64,000 nucleotides of DNA, taken from assembly GCA_003148945.1 (NCBI GenBank), contig QGGY01000004.1, positions 124,001-188,000 on the forward strand, read 5' to 3'. The first letter of the stretch is position 1; each line of letters starts with the position of its first letter. This stretch comes from Murimonas intestini (GTDB taxonomy: Bacteria > Bacillota > Clostridia > Lachnospirales > Lachnospiraceae). The notes under the pieces were generated by a model that saw only the letters and a list, made by a program, of their open reading frames with translations, was not told where the DNA came from and did not search any database. The position numbers and the translations under genes are program-made. Below, piece after piece: positions 51,419 through 60,648 of this stretch.

Positions 51419-53134
51419 TTAAAAGCAAATATATACAAGAAGCCCTCTCTCAGGGATGGATTCCAGCCATATTTCCGTGGTGTCCCCATACAGCAGGACA
51501 AGGCGTTTACGGATATTGGAGAGCCCGATTCCCTGATCCTCTCCCTCATTCTGGTTTATCTTTTTATTGATCTCATCAATTTTTTCTTTATCCAGGAAGA
51601 CTCCTGTATTCTGTACTTCGATAGCGAACCGCTCTGTTTTCCGCAGTCTCAGGTAGATATGACGTATTTCATCCTGGCTGCTTCCATGTACGAAGCAATT
51701 CTCAATTATGGGCTGAAGGATAAATCTGGGAAATGTAATGTCCTTGATGTCTTCCGGACATTCCAGATTAAATTCCATCCCGCTGCCATAGCGGATACGC
51801 ATCATTTTCACATAGTTGTCCAGAAACTCCAGCTCGTCTCTCAATTTCCAGGTAAAACTGGGATTGCGGAAAATGGGCATGATGATTTTGCAGAGAGTCA
51901 CAAGAGAATCTGCCACTTTGGTATTATTTGTCATCATGGCCATCCAGCGGATGGAGTTCAGAGAATTATAGAGGAAGTGAGGATTGATCTGATATTGCAG
52001 AGCCCGAAGCTCCTCCCCCGCCTTCTCTTTCTCTGCCGTCTGCAGCCGCAATATATAGCCTTTCAGCTTTTGCACCGTGAAATAAAACTGTTCATTCAAA
52101 TGGTCAAGCTCCGGCCAGCCCACCTGGGCGGGTTTTCCAATGTCCAGCTGTTCTTTTCCCACCATCTCCATCTGATCCATAAGAATCTGGATAGGGCGCG
52201 TATATTTCCGGTTCCAGATCAGACAGAAACCCAAGACTCCAAACATCGCAAGGACACCGGAGATGAGTCCCACATTCCGGATGTCATGGGCTTCTCTTAA
52301 ATATTCATCCTTTGGGATCATGTCCACCAGCTTCCACTGGTGATAGCTTATGGGATATTCGATATTCTGGTCCTGTCTGTCAGGACTGTACTGCGTCTCC
52401 AAAAGCTGTTTATCCGTGCAGGAAATGATCTTGCCTGAACTGTCCACCAGAGCTGCACGGCTTCCATTATAAGACACAGTCTTATAGCTTTTTTGTACCG
52501 CCTCTTCGTCCAGAGCCACTATAAGATACCCATCCTCCTCCGGTTCCTCAGCCTCGCCAAGTGACCTGATGCCCAGAAGCACCGGTCTGTTGACCAGACA
52601 GTATAAAGGAGAATCTTCAGGAAGCTCCAGCTCCGCCCCCGTAATCCATGCCACGTAGGGATAGACTTCCTTGCTCTTCTTCATGGCAGCTGCAACATGG
52701 CTGCTTGTCTCTATCTTTCCTGTCCTGCTCTTTTTTTCAACAGTGGAAACCACACTTTTACCGTCCCCGTTCACCACTGCAAAAGCGTACAGATTATTAT
52801 CAGCATACATCCTTTGGTCAAAATTCCACACAATTTTCTGGATAGTAACGGAGTTTTCGCTCTTACTTGGAAATACATCATGATAAAACTTCCAGATCAG
52901 GTTATCGTTGGCAAACTTCATCAGATAATATTCCGCATTTGCTATCATGACCCTTAAATTGCCCTCGGTCTCCTGAAAACGCATATTGACAATCTGCTCG
53001 TTAGTGGCCGTCAGCTTCTGCACGAAATAGTAATATGTTCCTCCAAACAGCAAAAAAATCACCAGCAGAACGGCTCCAAATATGCTCAGAAACCATCTCG
53101 TCTTCCAATTCAGTCTTTTTCTTTTTGGCCTCAT
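51419..53134 (-). CDS. YesM-type sensor histidine kinase
   Basis: A 571-residue kinase: membrane helix at about 15-40, extracellular Cache-like sensor to about 275, second helix, HAMP, then the histidine kinase with QINPHFLYNSLNSIRWMA and the ATP-site motif PIIENCFVHGSS. The usual DDG of the ATP site reads as NTGVFLD, and EGEDQGIGLSNIRKRL follows. I start at ATG 53134, which overlaps the regulator's stop as ATGA. It is paired with the regulator encoded just upstream and senses a sugar outside the cell. Confidence 0.9.
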   Translation of the reverse strand: MRPKRKRLNWKTRWFLSIFGAVLLVIFLLFGGTYYYFVQKLTATNEQIVNMRFQETEGNLRVMIANAEYYLMKFANDNLIWKFYHDVFPSKSENSVTIQKIVWNFDQRMYADNNLYAFAVVNGDGKSVVSTVEKKSRTGKIETSSHVAAAMKKSKEVYPYVAWITGAELELPEDSPLYCLVNRPVLLGIRSLGEAEEPEEDGYLIVALDEEAVQKSYKTVSYNGSRAALVDSSGKIISCTDKQLLETQYSPDRQDQNIEYPISYHQWKLVDMIPKDEYLREAHDIRNVGLISGVLAMFGVLGFCLIWNRKYTRPIQILMDQMEMVGKEQLDIGKPAQVGWPELDHLNEQFYFTVQKLKGYILRLQTAEKEKAGEELRALQYQINPHFLYNSLNSIRWMAMMTNNTKVADSLVTLCKIIMPIFRNPSFTWKLRDELEFLDNYVKMMRIRYGSGMEFNLECPEDIKDITFPRFILQPIIENCFVHGSSQDEIRHIYLRLRKTERFAIEVQNTGVFLDKEKIDEINKKINQNEGEDQGIGLSNIRKRLVLLYGDTTEIWLESIPERGLLVYICF

Positions 53135-54264
53135 CGATTCTGCTGCCTCCACTTAGCCGGTGAAACTCCTGTGGCTTTCTTAAATAAACGGCTGAAATAT
53201 TCAAAATTGCGGAAACCGTTCTTCTCTGCAATGACCGCAATCTTAAAGTCGCTGTTCTTCAAATCCTCCATAACTGCCTTCAGCCGTATTTCGTTCACAA
53301 ATTCCACATAGTTCTTTCCGGTCTTTTTCTTAAACAGATGTGAAAAATAGCTGGGGCTGATCCCCAGAATGGAGGATATGTCCGTCAGTGTCAGGTTCTC
53401 CTGATAATGTCCCTGTACATAGCTCACCGCATCCTGGATAACCTGATCGTTCTCCCACTCTCCGGCCCCTTCTTCCCCGGCCTTCTGAATTCTCTGATAA
53501 AGCTCCCTGAGGCTCTCTTTTGGCTGGCGCATCCTTCTTCGGATCCAGAAACGGACTCCCAGGAAATCTTCCACGGAATGGTTAATCCGTTCACAGACGT
53601 TTTCTGAGATCCTCCTCTCCCCGGGAAGCAGGAGGCAGAATTCCTGATCTTTTGTCTGAACGATGATCCCCTCCGGCACCTGACGCCGGACCAGGTCAAA
53701 GACAAATTTCATTGCCAGGCTGTTAATTTTATCCTGATCTTCCTCCTTAAGGCTAAATACATGTATTTCCTGGATTTCTTTTTCCATGGGCCATTCCGGG
53801 TCCTGCTCCGTACCCGACAGATAACCCGCCAGGCGCATCTCCAGGCTCTGGGGCTCCTTACTCTCCTTTAAAGCCCGGCGTCCCGCCTTCTCCAGATATT
53901 CCTTCGTCTTTTGAAGGACCTGGAAAATTTCTTCCATGGTCATGCTGGCCTTCAGAATATAAGCAATGATCTTATACGGAATCATTTTCCGCAAAGTCTC
54001 AAAATCATCCAGACAGGACAGCACAATAATCGCACATTCCTTGTCCAACTCCCTGATCCGCTGTATAAGCTCAAAGCCATCCATGCCTTCCATGCGTATA
54101 TCCGTGATCACCACGTCTGGGCGGATCTCCTGAAACAGTTCAAAGGCCCGGACGCCATTGTCCGCCTGGGCCGTCAAATCCATGTCGTACTTGTTCCAGG
54201 GAATAGAATTCTGTAATCCCAAACGTATCAACAATTCATCTTCTGCGAATAATACCCGGTACAT
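53131..54264 (-). CDS. YesN-type response regulator with AraC output domain
   Basis: A 377-residue regulator: MYRVLFAEDELLIRLGLQNS, phospho-acceptor Asp in DVVITDIRMEGMDG (about 55), a short linker and an AraC helix-turn-helix pair (NLTLTDISSILGISPSYFSH and AVIAEKNGFRNFEYFSRLFKK). I start at ATG 54264, with GGAGGGAGCG upstream. The gene order is regulator then kinase, as for the pair at 60.6-63.1 kb reversed. It likely drives the LplABC-GH20-GH29 genes. Confidence 0.9.
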   Translation of the reverse strand: MYRVLFAEDELLIRLGLQNSIPWNKYDMDLTAQADNGVRAFELFQEIRPDVVITDIRMEGMDGFELIQRIRELDKECAIIVLSCLDDFETLRKMIPYKIIAYILKASMTMEEIFQVLQKTKEYLEKAGRRALKESKEPQSLEMRLAGYLSGTEQDPEWPMEKEIQEIHVFSLKEEDQDKINSLAMKFVFDLVRRQVPEGIIVQTKDQEFCLLLPGERRISENVCERINHSVEDFLGVRFWIRRRMRQPKESLRELYQRIQKAGEEGAGEWENDQVIQDAVSYVQGHYQENLTLTDISSILGISPSYFSHLFKKKTGKNYVEFVNEIRLKAVMEDLKNSDFKIAVIAEKNGFRNFEYFSRLFKKATGVSPAKWRQQNR

Positions 54265-54381
54265 ATAGTCGCTCCCTCCACACTGTTCAGGGTCATCAGG
54301 CCTTGCGGCCATGACGCTTTTTCGTGTCTCATGAAGTTAGTATAACATAACCTTCTGAATTTTGCGACCTTAACCCAATAG

Positions 54382-54415
54382 ATGCAGTAAATGCACAGAC
54401 CTGCTGAATAGTTAA
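54382..54415 (+). repeat. Truncated element B3 at the toxin stop codon
   Basis: GATGCAGTAAATGCACAGACC followed by TGCTGAATAGTTAA matches the right half of B1; the left half is missing. (The match is 34 bases in all.) A 12-base direct repeat AATAGTTAAATT (54407-54418 and 54421-54432) joins its end to the toxin gene and includes the toxin stop codon (54426-54428). Confidence 0.65.
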
Positions 54416-54425
54416 ATTGAAATAG

Positions 54426-54737
54426 TTAAATTAAATTTCTATATTCACGCCTGCTGTCAACTACTGCATAAATTGTTACGATTTTTTCTTTTGTATTAAT
54501 TTTATAAAAAACGAGATGTTTCTCAACAACCAATACTCTGTATCCCTGCCGCTGGAGAGTGACATATCTGGGCAGACTCCCTGATTCAGGGAAGTCCTCC
54601 AGCTTCTTAATACTCTTTTCAATTTTATCCAGATAATTCAAAGCTATCATAACATCTCCTGAATCATCTGCTATATAAAAAATAATATTTCTTAATTGCT
54701 CATCGGCCGTAGCTGTTCTGATAACCCTGTACTTCAT
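54426..54737 (-). CDS. RelE/ParE-family toxin
   Basis: A 103-residue toxin of the RelE/ParE fold, starting MKYRVIRTATADEQLRNIIF, with SLPRYVTLQRQGYRVLVV and YKINTKEKIVTIYAVVDSRR. Depending on subgroup it would cut mRNA on the ribosome or block gyrase; the Arg-rich C terminus hints at RelE. It overlaps its antitoxin by four bases (ATGA type). The pair sits between two glycan loci. Element B3 lies just past the stop. Confidence 0.88.
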   Translation of the reverse strand: MKYRVIRTATADEQLRNIIFYIADDSGDVMIALNYLDKIEKSIKKLEDFPESGSLPRYVTLQRQGYRVLVVEKHLVFYKINTKEKIVTIYAVVDSRREYRNLI

Positions 54738-55012
54738 ATACTTTTCTTCTCCATGAGAGCTGCCCTGATGTCATCAAAGGTATCTTGTACAGGCGCAGTC
54801 CTTCCCTGGGCAGCATCCTCCTCAGCCTGAGATAATGTTCTCAATAATTCCAGTTCCGACTGCATCTGGTAAAACTCCTGTAATCCTAAAAGTACGGTAT
54901 CTCCCCGGCCATTTACAGTAATAATGATCGGTTTCCTGTTTTCATGGCATTCCCTTGATATCTCACTATAATGATTCCTTAAATCCTTAGACGGCCTTAT
55001 TTCAGCATTCAT
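54734..55012 (-). CDS. Phd/YefM-family antitoxin
   Basis: A 92-residue antitoxin. The N-terminal DNA-binding part is typical (RPSKDLRNHYSEISRECHEN, PIIITVNGRGDTVLLGLQEF), and the acidic C-terminal half (SQAEEDAAQGRTAPVQDTFD) would wrap the toxin. GGAGGTGCGCAT precedes ATG 55012. It is first in the pair and should repress the operon together with the toxin. Confidence 0.88.
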   Translation of the reverse strand: MNAEIRPSKDLRNHYSEISRECHENRKPIIITVNGRGDTVLLGLQEFYQMQSELELLRTLSQAEEDAAQGRTAPVQDTFDDIRAALMEKKSI

Positions 55013-55066
55013 ATGCGCACCTCCTTATAGTCATATAATATCACTCTATGTCTATATTGGCAAGAT

Positions 55067-55162
55067 TTATACTTTAAAGTTATCATAAAAGAGATCCAAT
55101 TCCTCTTTCTGGCGTTCAATTGTATATTTCTGCCCACGGCCGCAAGGCCCATGTTCAAGCAT
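55067..55162 (-). CDS. Possible 31-residue remnant or micro-gene
   Basis: A short frame starting four bases past the GH3 stop codon: MLEHGPCGRGQKYTIERQKE, ending ELDLFYDNFKV. The amino acid make-up looks coding (charged helix and ordered end), and it could be the tail of a lost gene. There is only a weak ribosome site. I do not recognise a family. Confidence 0.25.
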   Translation of the reverse strand: MLEHGPCGRGQKYTIERQKEELDLFYDNFKV

Positions 55163-55165
55163 GCC

Positions 55166-56914
55166 CTAATACCGTGTATCCTCACGTCCGCAGAATACCG
55201 TTTCATTTGCAGTTCCTTTAAATTCAGATTTCCCGCAGATTTTTTCAATGGCTGCACGAATATTCTCACGGTTCTCTCCATATGCATTTACATAAGTATG
55301 CACCTGGGGAATGTCGATTAAATGATTTGTATAGTTCAGACTGACAGCAACGGTGGGAACCTCTTCCACGTACCAGGGCATCTCACAGGAATGGTTGCAG
55401 CTCCAGCGCATGCGGACCACATTCTCCTGGGCATAGCCTCTCACATTGATAAATAGAAAAACCACATCGTATTTTTGCTTAAACACTTCCCTTGAACCAC
55501 AATTTAACATCTTGATGAAGTTCATTTGAGAAACACCATTGTGCCCCTCCAGATCATAATAATTTGGTGATTGGTCCACTTGAAATCCTGCTGCCTCTAA
55601 CTCTTCAGTAATCACGCATCGTACGGGATCTCCCGAATATGCTTTACTGTTTGGTGTACTCTGGACGTAAACCAGCAGTGCTCTCTTTCTTTCGTTTGTG
55701 CTGATTGGCAGGATACGGTCAGTATCCTTCACAAGAGTAATCCCTTCATCAGCGGCCTTTACAGTATAGCTGTGATGCTCCTTTGTTCCTACCCACTCTT
55801 CAAGGTATTTTTTATCTGTGAAGCGGATATCGTCACGATATAATTTCAGATGTGCCTTCATACCGATAATCCTGTGAAGTGCATCTGAAAACCGTTCTTC
55901 TGTCACTATTCCCTTTTCCAGTCCTGCCTTAAAATAAGCCATATCTTCTTCTATATCATTTGCAAACAGGAACATATCACATCCTGCCGCAAAACAGCGG
56001 GGTACGGCATCCTCCCGTTTCATTACGGCCGCCATGCCGATCATATGAGAAGCATCGGAAATGATAACCCCATTGAATCCCATCTTTTCTCTCAGAAGGT
56101 CTGTCAGTAATTCCGGTGCCAAAGAAGCTGGCATTATATCTCTTCCTTTAATTCCGGGACGGAGTTTTCTGCTCATTTTAGGAAGTGCGATCTGACCAGT
56201 CATAATTGTCTCAAGCCCTTCATCAATCATAGTCTGATATACTCTTCCAAAAGTCTCCTCCCACTCTTTTGGGCTTAATGTATTTTGTGCCAGCGCCAGG
56301 TGGGGATCCAATTCATCTACTCCATCCCCCGGGAAATGCTTGCAGGTACATGCCATATTCGGATTTGCAGCTTTAACTCCTCTGATGTAAGCCCTGACAT
56401 TCTCTATTACCTTGTCTGCATCGCTGCCAAAGCTCCTGGTGTTTACAATAGTATTTCTCCAATTCATAAAAATGTCCGCCACAGGATTGAACAGCCAGTT
56501 TACGCCAATTGCGCTGGCCTCCTTTGCAGCTACATATCCCATATAATATGCCGTATCTGCTGAGGCAGCCGCACCTGCCTCAGCTGCGGTTGCCACAAAA
56601 GTTCCTTCCGGAAAGCACCCATTTCCGCCTTCATCACAGTTTGCTGCTATGAATACCGGCACCTTACTATATCTTTGGAACAGCATGTTCCGCTTCCAGG
56701 CATCTGCTTTATTTCCCCCCTGCCAGCGATGGCCTCCCTGATGATACTTCTCAACAGCTGCTTTAATTGCCTCTTCATTAACACCTGGCTCAGCCTTTAA
56801 TAATGTAAAGAGCTGGCCTGTTTTCTCATCTAACGACATCCCTGCAATCGTGTCTTCTACCCACTTGATCTCTTCCTCATTCAGGTAAAATGGTTTTTCT
56901 TTTAAATTTACCAT
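55166..56914 (-). CDS. GH3 family glycosidase, probable beta-N-acetylhexosaminidase
   Basis: A 582-residue cytoplasmic GH3 enzyme. The barrel domain has GVNWLFNPVADIFMNWRN, the KHFPGDGVDELDPHLA segment (from Lys192) and the nucleophile Asp287 in GVIISDASHMIGM. The C-terminal 200 residues form a second alpha/beta domain. The layout resembles NagZ-type hexosaminidases, but the NagZ His-Asp acid/base motif GHGDT is not present as such, so specificity is open. It is followed by the toxin-antitoxin genes and preceded by GH2. Confidence 0.88.
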   Translation of the reverse strand: MVNLKEKPFYLNEEEIKWVEDTIAGMSLDEKTGQLFTLLKAEPGVNEEAIKAAVEKYHQGGHRWQGGNKADAWKRNMLFQRYSKVPVFIAANCDEGGNGCFPEGTFVATAAEAGAAASADTAYYMGYVAAKEASAIGVNWLFNPVADIFMNWRNTIVNTRSFGSDADKVIENVRAYIRGVKAANPNMACTCKHFPGDGVDELDPHLALAQNTLSPKEWEETFGRVYQTMIDEGLETIMTGQIALPKMSRKLRPGIKGRDIMPASLAPELLTDLLREKMGFNGVIISDASHMIGMAAVMKREDAVPRCFAAGCDMFLFANDIEEDMAYFKAGLEKGIVTEERFSDALHRIIGMKAHLKLYRDDIRFTDKKYLEEWVGTKEHHSYTVKAADEGITLVKDTDRILPISTNERKRALLVYVQSTPNSKAYSGDPVRCVITEELEAAGFQVDQSPNYYDLEGHNGVSQMNFIKMLNCGSREVFKQKYDVVFLFINVRGYAQENVVRMRWSCNHSCEMPWYVEEVPTVAVSLNYTNHLIDIPQVHTYVNAYGENRENIRAAIEKICGKSEFKGTANETVFCGREDTRY

Positions 56915-56953
56915 CTGATAATCTCCTATTATCTGTACCTCAAGCGGCCTGCA

Positions 56954-59248
56954 CTAATCCTGTTTTTTAATCTTGTTCAGCCGCTCATTTACTATATAGA
57001 TCAGCTCATCAGGAAGCATCTTTTTAATATGATGCCATATACCCGCAAAGCTCATTGGACCGCCCTTGTCCATTCTGGAAGCCATTGCAGGATTACTAAT
57101 TGACAGGGGCCTGGCAACAAGCTCCTGTATAATCTGAAAGCCTTCCTTATATTTGTAGACCTCTTCCATTGGGTCATAGACAGATAAGCACCCCTCATTT
57201 ACCACAAGCTCCTTATTGTCTGCCCTGCCCGGATTGCCGGCCTGTATACCTGCAAACCACTGTGTCACTGCCTCTGATATATTTTTTGTTTCTTTTAGTA
57301 TATATTCCTCAGGGACCTGTTCCACCTTTTCAAATACTAATGAATCCATAAAGCCTTCCGGCGTCTTCACTAAAATTTCATTAAATTGTCTTGTCAGACT
57401 CACATCCTTAAATTCAAAAATTGTTTTCCCGGAGAGCTCTCCGGTAAACACCCCATTTACCCACAGCTCTACATGCTCCAGATTACTGTACGCTTTGATA
57501 TTTATTTTGCCGTCTGCATGCTTTGTAAATCTCTCCCCACAGAGATAGACAAAAGGCTCTCTGCTCCAGCAGGCTTTATAAAAATAAAATGCCTGCTTTT
57601 TAATTTTACGGTCATAGGTCACCAGACCCTTATTATTTCGTCCTCTGCATCCGCCTTCATCTCTGGCATCTGCAGCAAAGTCAAACATATTCCACAGCCA
57701 TGTGGCCCAGAGATACGGTCTTGCCTCAAAAGCCTTTTCTGCCTTTTCATGCACCAGCGCCTGGTATTCTTCACTATAATCCTTCACCCTGGGCTGTTCA
57801 CTGTGCCAGGACAATATGCCCTCAGCGCCATATTCACTGATGGCCAGGGGTATTGCCGGTATTTGTCCATGCCTCTCATCGCAGAATGCTCCATGGTCAT
57901 CCGCAGTTCCCTCATACCAGCCATTATATTCATTGTAGGAGGTGACATCTGTGATATGAAAAAGCGGACTGCCGGTTTTGGTCATGCCAACATTGGCAAT
58001 AGCTGTCAGCCTTGTGGGGTCCAGCTTTTTTGCCAGCTGATCCAATTCTTTTAAGATTGTATACATGGCTTCTGATTCCCCGCCGATTCCAACTTCATTG
58101 GCAATTCCCCAGAAGCAGACAGAGGGATGATTATAATTCTGCAGCACTAATTCCTTCATCTGTTCTCTTAAATTATCATCGGCCTCTTTTCTTTCATCAT
58201 GGACGCTGATAAATGGTATCTCAGCCCAGACCACCAGCCCGTTTCTGTCACACAGGTCATAAAAGAACGGGTCCTGCTGGTAGTGGGCAAGGCGAACTGT
58301 ATTTGCTCCGATCTCACGTATCAGCGCCATATCCTCCAAATGCTCTTTTTCTGTGATCGCCCATCCCATATTTTCCCGGTCCTGATGGCGGCAGACACCA
58401 CGAAGGGGATAGGAAGCTCCATTTAAGAAAAATCCCTCCTCTGCGCTCACAGAGAAATCCCTGAAGCCAAATGATACACATACCTCATCAGCAATCTCAT
58501 CTGTACTTTCCCCGCACAGAAATACTTTTGCCTGATACAGATACGCACCCTTCGTTCCATTCCAGAGTTTCAGATCAGGCACATGTAATATATAATGCAT
58601 TGCTTCTGATATTTGAGATTCTGCAGCACATTTTCCGTCAGCATCATAAATCCGGGCATAGCTTCTGCCTTTGCCGTTCACATAAGCATCCACCTGAACC
58701 TTCCCGTCCGGAGATGGTGTAATAAATACACCATCACAGCCAAAACATGCCACATCAAAATGAGATGTGCCTGAAAAGCAGATCAATTCCACACTCCGGT
58801 ATATCCCTCCAAAAAATGTAAAGTCTGCCTGTCTGGGATAAACCGGCAGCTCATTACTGTTATCTGCCCTCACAAAAATCTCATTTTCTCCCTCCTGCAA
58901 AAATGGCGTCAGTTCAAAAGCAAAAGAAGAAAAACCGCCCCGATGCTCTCCCACATACCGGCCATTGCACCATACCTGCGCCAGCTTACTTACGGCGCCA
59001 AATCTCACATAAACTTCCTTCCAGCCTTCTTCCGCCGTAAAGGTCTTTTTGTACCAGGCAGCTCCCTGATAATAATCATTTCCTCCATCCTGCCCATCCA
59101 AAGCATTCCAGGTGTGGGGAAGATCAACGCTCTCCCAGCCCGGCGTTTCACCTGGTATAATCACATTTTTTCCTGACAGTAAAGCATCCTGATCCAGTTC
59201 CCCTTTATAAAATCCCCATTTATCATTCCAGTTAAATATTGTTCTCAC
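56954..59248 (-). CDS. GH2 family beta-glycosidase
   Basis: A 764-residue cytoplasmic GH2 enzyme with sugar-binding (1-160), immunoglobulin-like and barrel domains. The acid/base is Glu385 in GIANEVGIG and the nucleophile Glu472 in AISEYGAEG. The C terminus ends with an extra domain after 600. GTG 59248 is preferred as start because GAGGTGG lies just upstream and family members begin with RTIFNWND; ATG 59275, inside the esterase gene, is the alternative. Activity may be beta-galactosidase or beta-glucuronidase. Confidence 0.87.
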   Translation of the reverse strand: MRTIFNWNDKWGFYKGELDQDALLSGKNVIIPGETPGWESVDLPHTWNALDGQDGGNDYYQGAAWYKKTFTAEEGWKEVYVRFGAVSKLAQVWCNGRYVGEHRGGFSSFAFELTPFLQEGENEIFVRADNSNELPVYPRQADFTFFGGIYRSVELICFSGTSHFDVACFGCDGVFITPSPDGKVQVDAYVNGKGRSYARIYDADGKCAAESQISEAMHYILHVPDLKLWNGTKGAYLYQAKVFLCGESTDEIADEVCVSFGFRDFSVSAEEGFFLNGASYPLRGVCRHQDRENMGWAITEKEHLEDMALIREIGANTVRLAHYQQDPFFYDLCDRNGLVVWAEIPFISVHDERKEADDNLREQMKELVLQNYNHPSVCFWGIANEVGIGGESEAMYTILKELDQLAKKLDPTRLTAIANVGMTKTGSPLFHITDVTSYNEYNGWYEGTADDHGAFCDERHGQIPAIPLAISEYGAEGILSWHSEQPRVKDYSEEYQALVHEKAEKAFEARPYLWATWLWNMFDFAADARDEGGCRGRNNKGLVTYDRKIKKQAFYFYKACWSREPFVYLCGERFTKHADGKINIKAYSNLEHVELWVNGVFTGELSGKTIFEFKDVSLTRQFNEILVKTPEGFMDSLVFEKVEQVPEEYILKETKNISEAVTQWFAGIQAGNPGRADNKELVVNEGCLSVYDPMEEVYKYKEGFQIIQELVARPLSISNPAMASRMDKGGPMSFAGIWHHIKKMLPDELIYIVNERLNKIKKQD

Positions 59249-59261
59249 ATTCCACCTCAAT

Positions 59262-60629
59262 TTACTTGTCTGCATCTAATACCTGAAAATATGGTTCCTC
59301 TTTCGTACATGGCTTCCACTCATCTTTTCCTTGTTCATTCGGGTTTCCTGTTTTCATAAAATTGCTCCAATAAGATATCATTTTTTTTGAGAGCTGATAA
59401 TCCGCCGCCTCCAATGGCCTCCAGCAGTAATCCAGGCTTCCAAATACATACCAGAGCTCTGCAGAATGAAATGCCCCGCTTTCATCCCCCGGCATTTTCC
59501 TGTCAAAATAGTACACGTATGCTGAATTTGAATCACGCATATTTGCCATCCGGGCAAAGGCAACGTCTCCCTGATGCATCAAATTTGTTTCCGGAGATAC
59601 GTCCGGCTGGCCTTCTGCCGTAAGATCATTTGCATTAGCTCCTAACATATAGGAAACGTGATGATATTTTCCTTCCTCTATCAGAAGGTTTCCATCTTTT
59701 TTTAATAGTTCTCCATCGATCACAGGTACAAAGGGGATTCCCTTTTTCTGTTCAAAAGATGATGCTGTCACCTTTCCAACTGCCTGCATCAAGTCTTTCG
59801 CGGAAGTTTTATACAATGCATCTAACGCTGCCTGTCTCTTTTCTTCACTTTCCATCCACTCTTTACCATGGATACCCAGCGCCTCCAGCAGCTCCTCTGC
59901 CATCTCAGATGCCTGTTCGATCCGGCGGTATTCTGCCAATGGATTTCTGTAACCGCCTCCGCTTTGTAAGATCATACGCTGATATAAGCCCTCTGCTTTT
60001 TCAGTAACAGCTAAAGCCTGAAGGCTCATAGCCCCGGCGGACTGTCCAAAAACCGTGATGTTTTCTTTATCACCGCCAAAATTAACGATGTTTTCTTTTA
60101 CCCATGTAACAGCTTCTAACTGGTCCCACAATCCATAGTTGCCGCCAGCCTCATTCTCACCTGTCACCCCCAATAGTGGATGGCACAAAAACCCAAAGGC
60201 TCCAAGGCGGTAATTGATAGTTACTACGATCACGCCGGATTTTGCCAATTCATTGCATACAAACGGCAGATTGCTTCCGGCTCCCCCCATAAAGGCCCCG
60301 CCATGCACATATATGGCTACCGGCAGGTTTTCTTCCGCCCTGTTTACAGGAATCCAGATATTTAAGTAAAGGCTGTCCTCACTCATGGGCAGGTCAAATT
60401 CAGGGTTGCTGTAAAACTCTTTATGGTAGAATCCTCCTCTGTCCGGTCCCTGCATACTGCGGAAACGGAACTTGTCCGCCCGGTAAATCCCCTCCCAGCT
60501 TTCAGGTTTTTCCGGCTTATGAAAGCGCAGCTTTCCTACCGGCGGTTTTGCATAAGGTATCCCTTTAAAAATCTCGCATCCATTTTCCGTAATACCTTCT
60601 ATTTTCCCATATTTTGTCGTTACAATCAT
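59262..60629 (-). CDS. Type B carboxylesterase
   Basis: A 455-residue cytoplasmic esterase of the cholinesterase fold. The oxyanion loop is HGGAF (109-113), the nucleophile Ser197 in FGQSAGAMS, and the His likely lies in GAFHSAELWYVFG near 385. It sits between the YesN regulator and GH2 genes, so removal of acyl groups from imported glycans is a reasonable role. Its stop lies 13 bases before the preferred GH2 start. Confidence 0.88.
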   Translation of the reverse strand: MIVTTKYGKIEGITENGCEIFKGIPYAKPPVGKLRFHKPEKPESWEGIYRADKFRFRSMQGPDRGGFYHKEFYSNPEFDLPMSEDSLYLNIWIPVNRAEENLPVAIYVHGGAFMGGAGSNLPFVCNELAKSGVIVVTINYRLGAFGFLCHPLLGVTGENEAGGNYGLWDQLEAVTWVKENIVNFGGDKENITVFGQSAGAMSLQALAVTEKAEGLYQRMILQSGGGYRNPLAEYRRIEQASEMAEELLEALGIHGKEWMESEEKRQAALDALYKTSAKDLMQAVGKVTASSFEQKKGIPFVPVIDGELLKKDGNLLIEEGKYHHVSYMLGANANDLTAEGQPDVSPETNLMHQGDVAFARMANMRDSNSAYVYYFDRKMPGDESGAFHSAELWYVFGSLDYCWRPLEAADYQLSKKMISYWSNFMKTGNPNEQGKDEWKPCTKEEPYFQVLDADK

Positions 60630-60648
60630 ATCGCAATCTCTCCGTTTT

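Noticed and set aside
55009-55287. Ninety-two-codon frame overlapping the end of GH3
   Set aside because: It lies across the GH3 gene in another frame and has poor start signals; it is a shadow.
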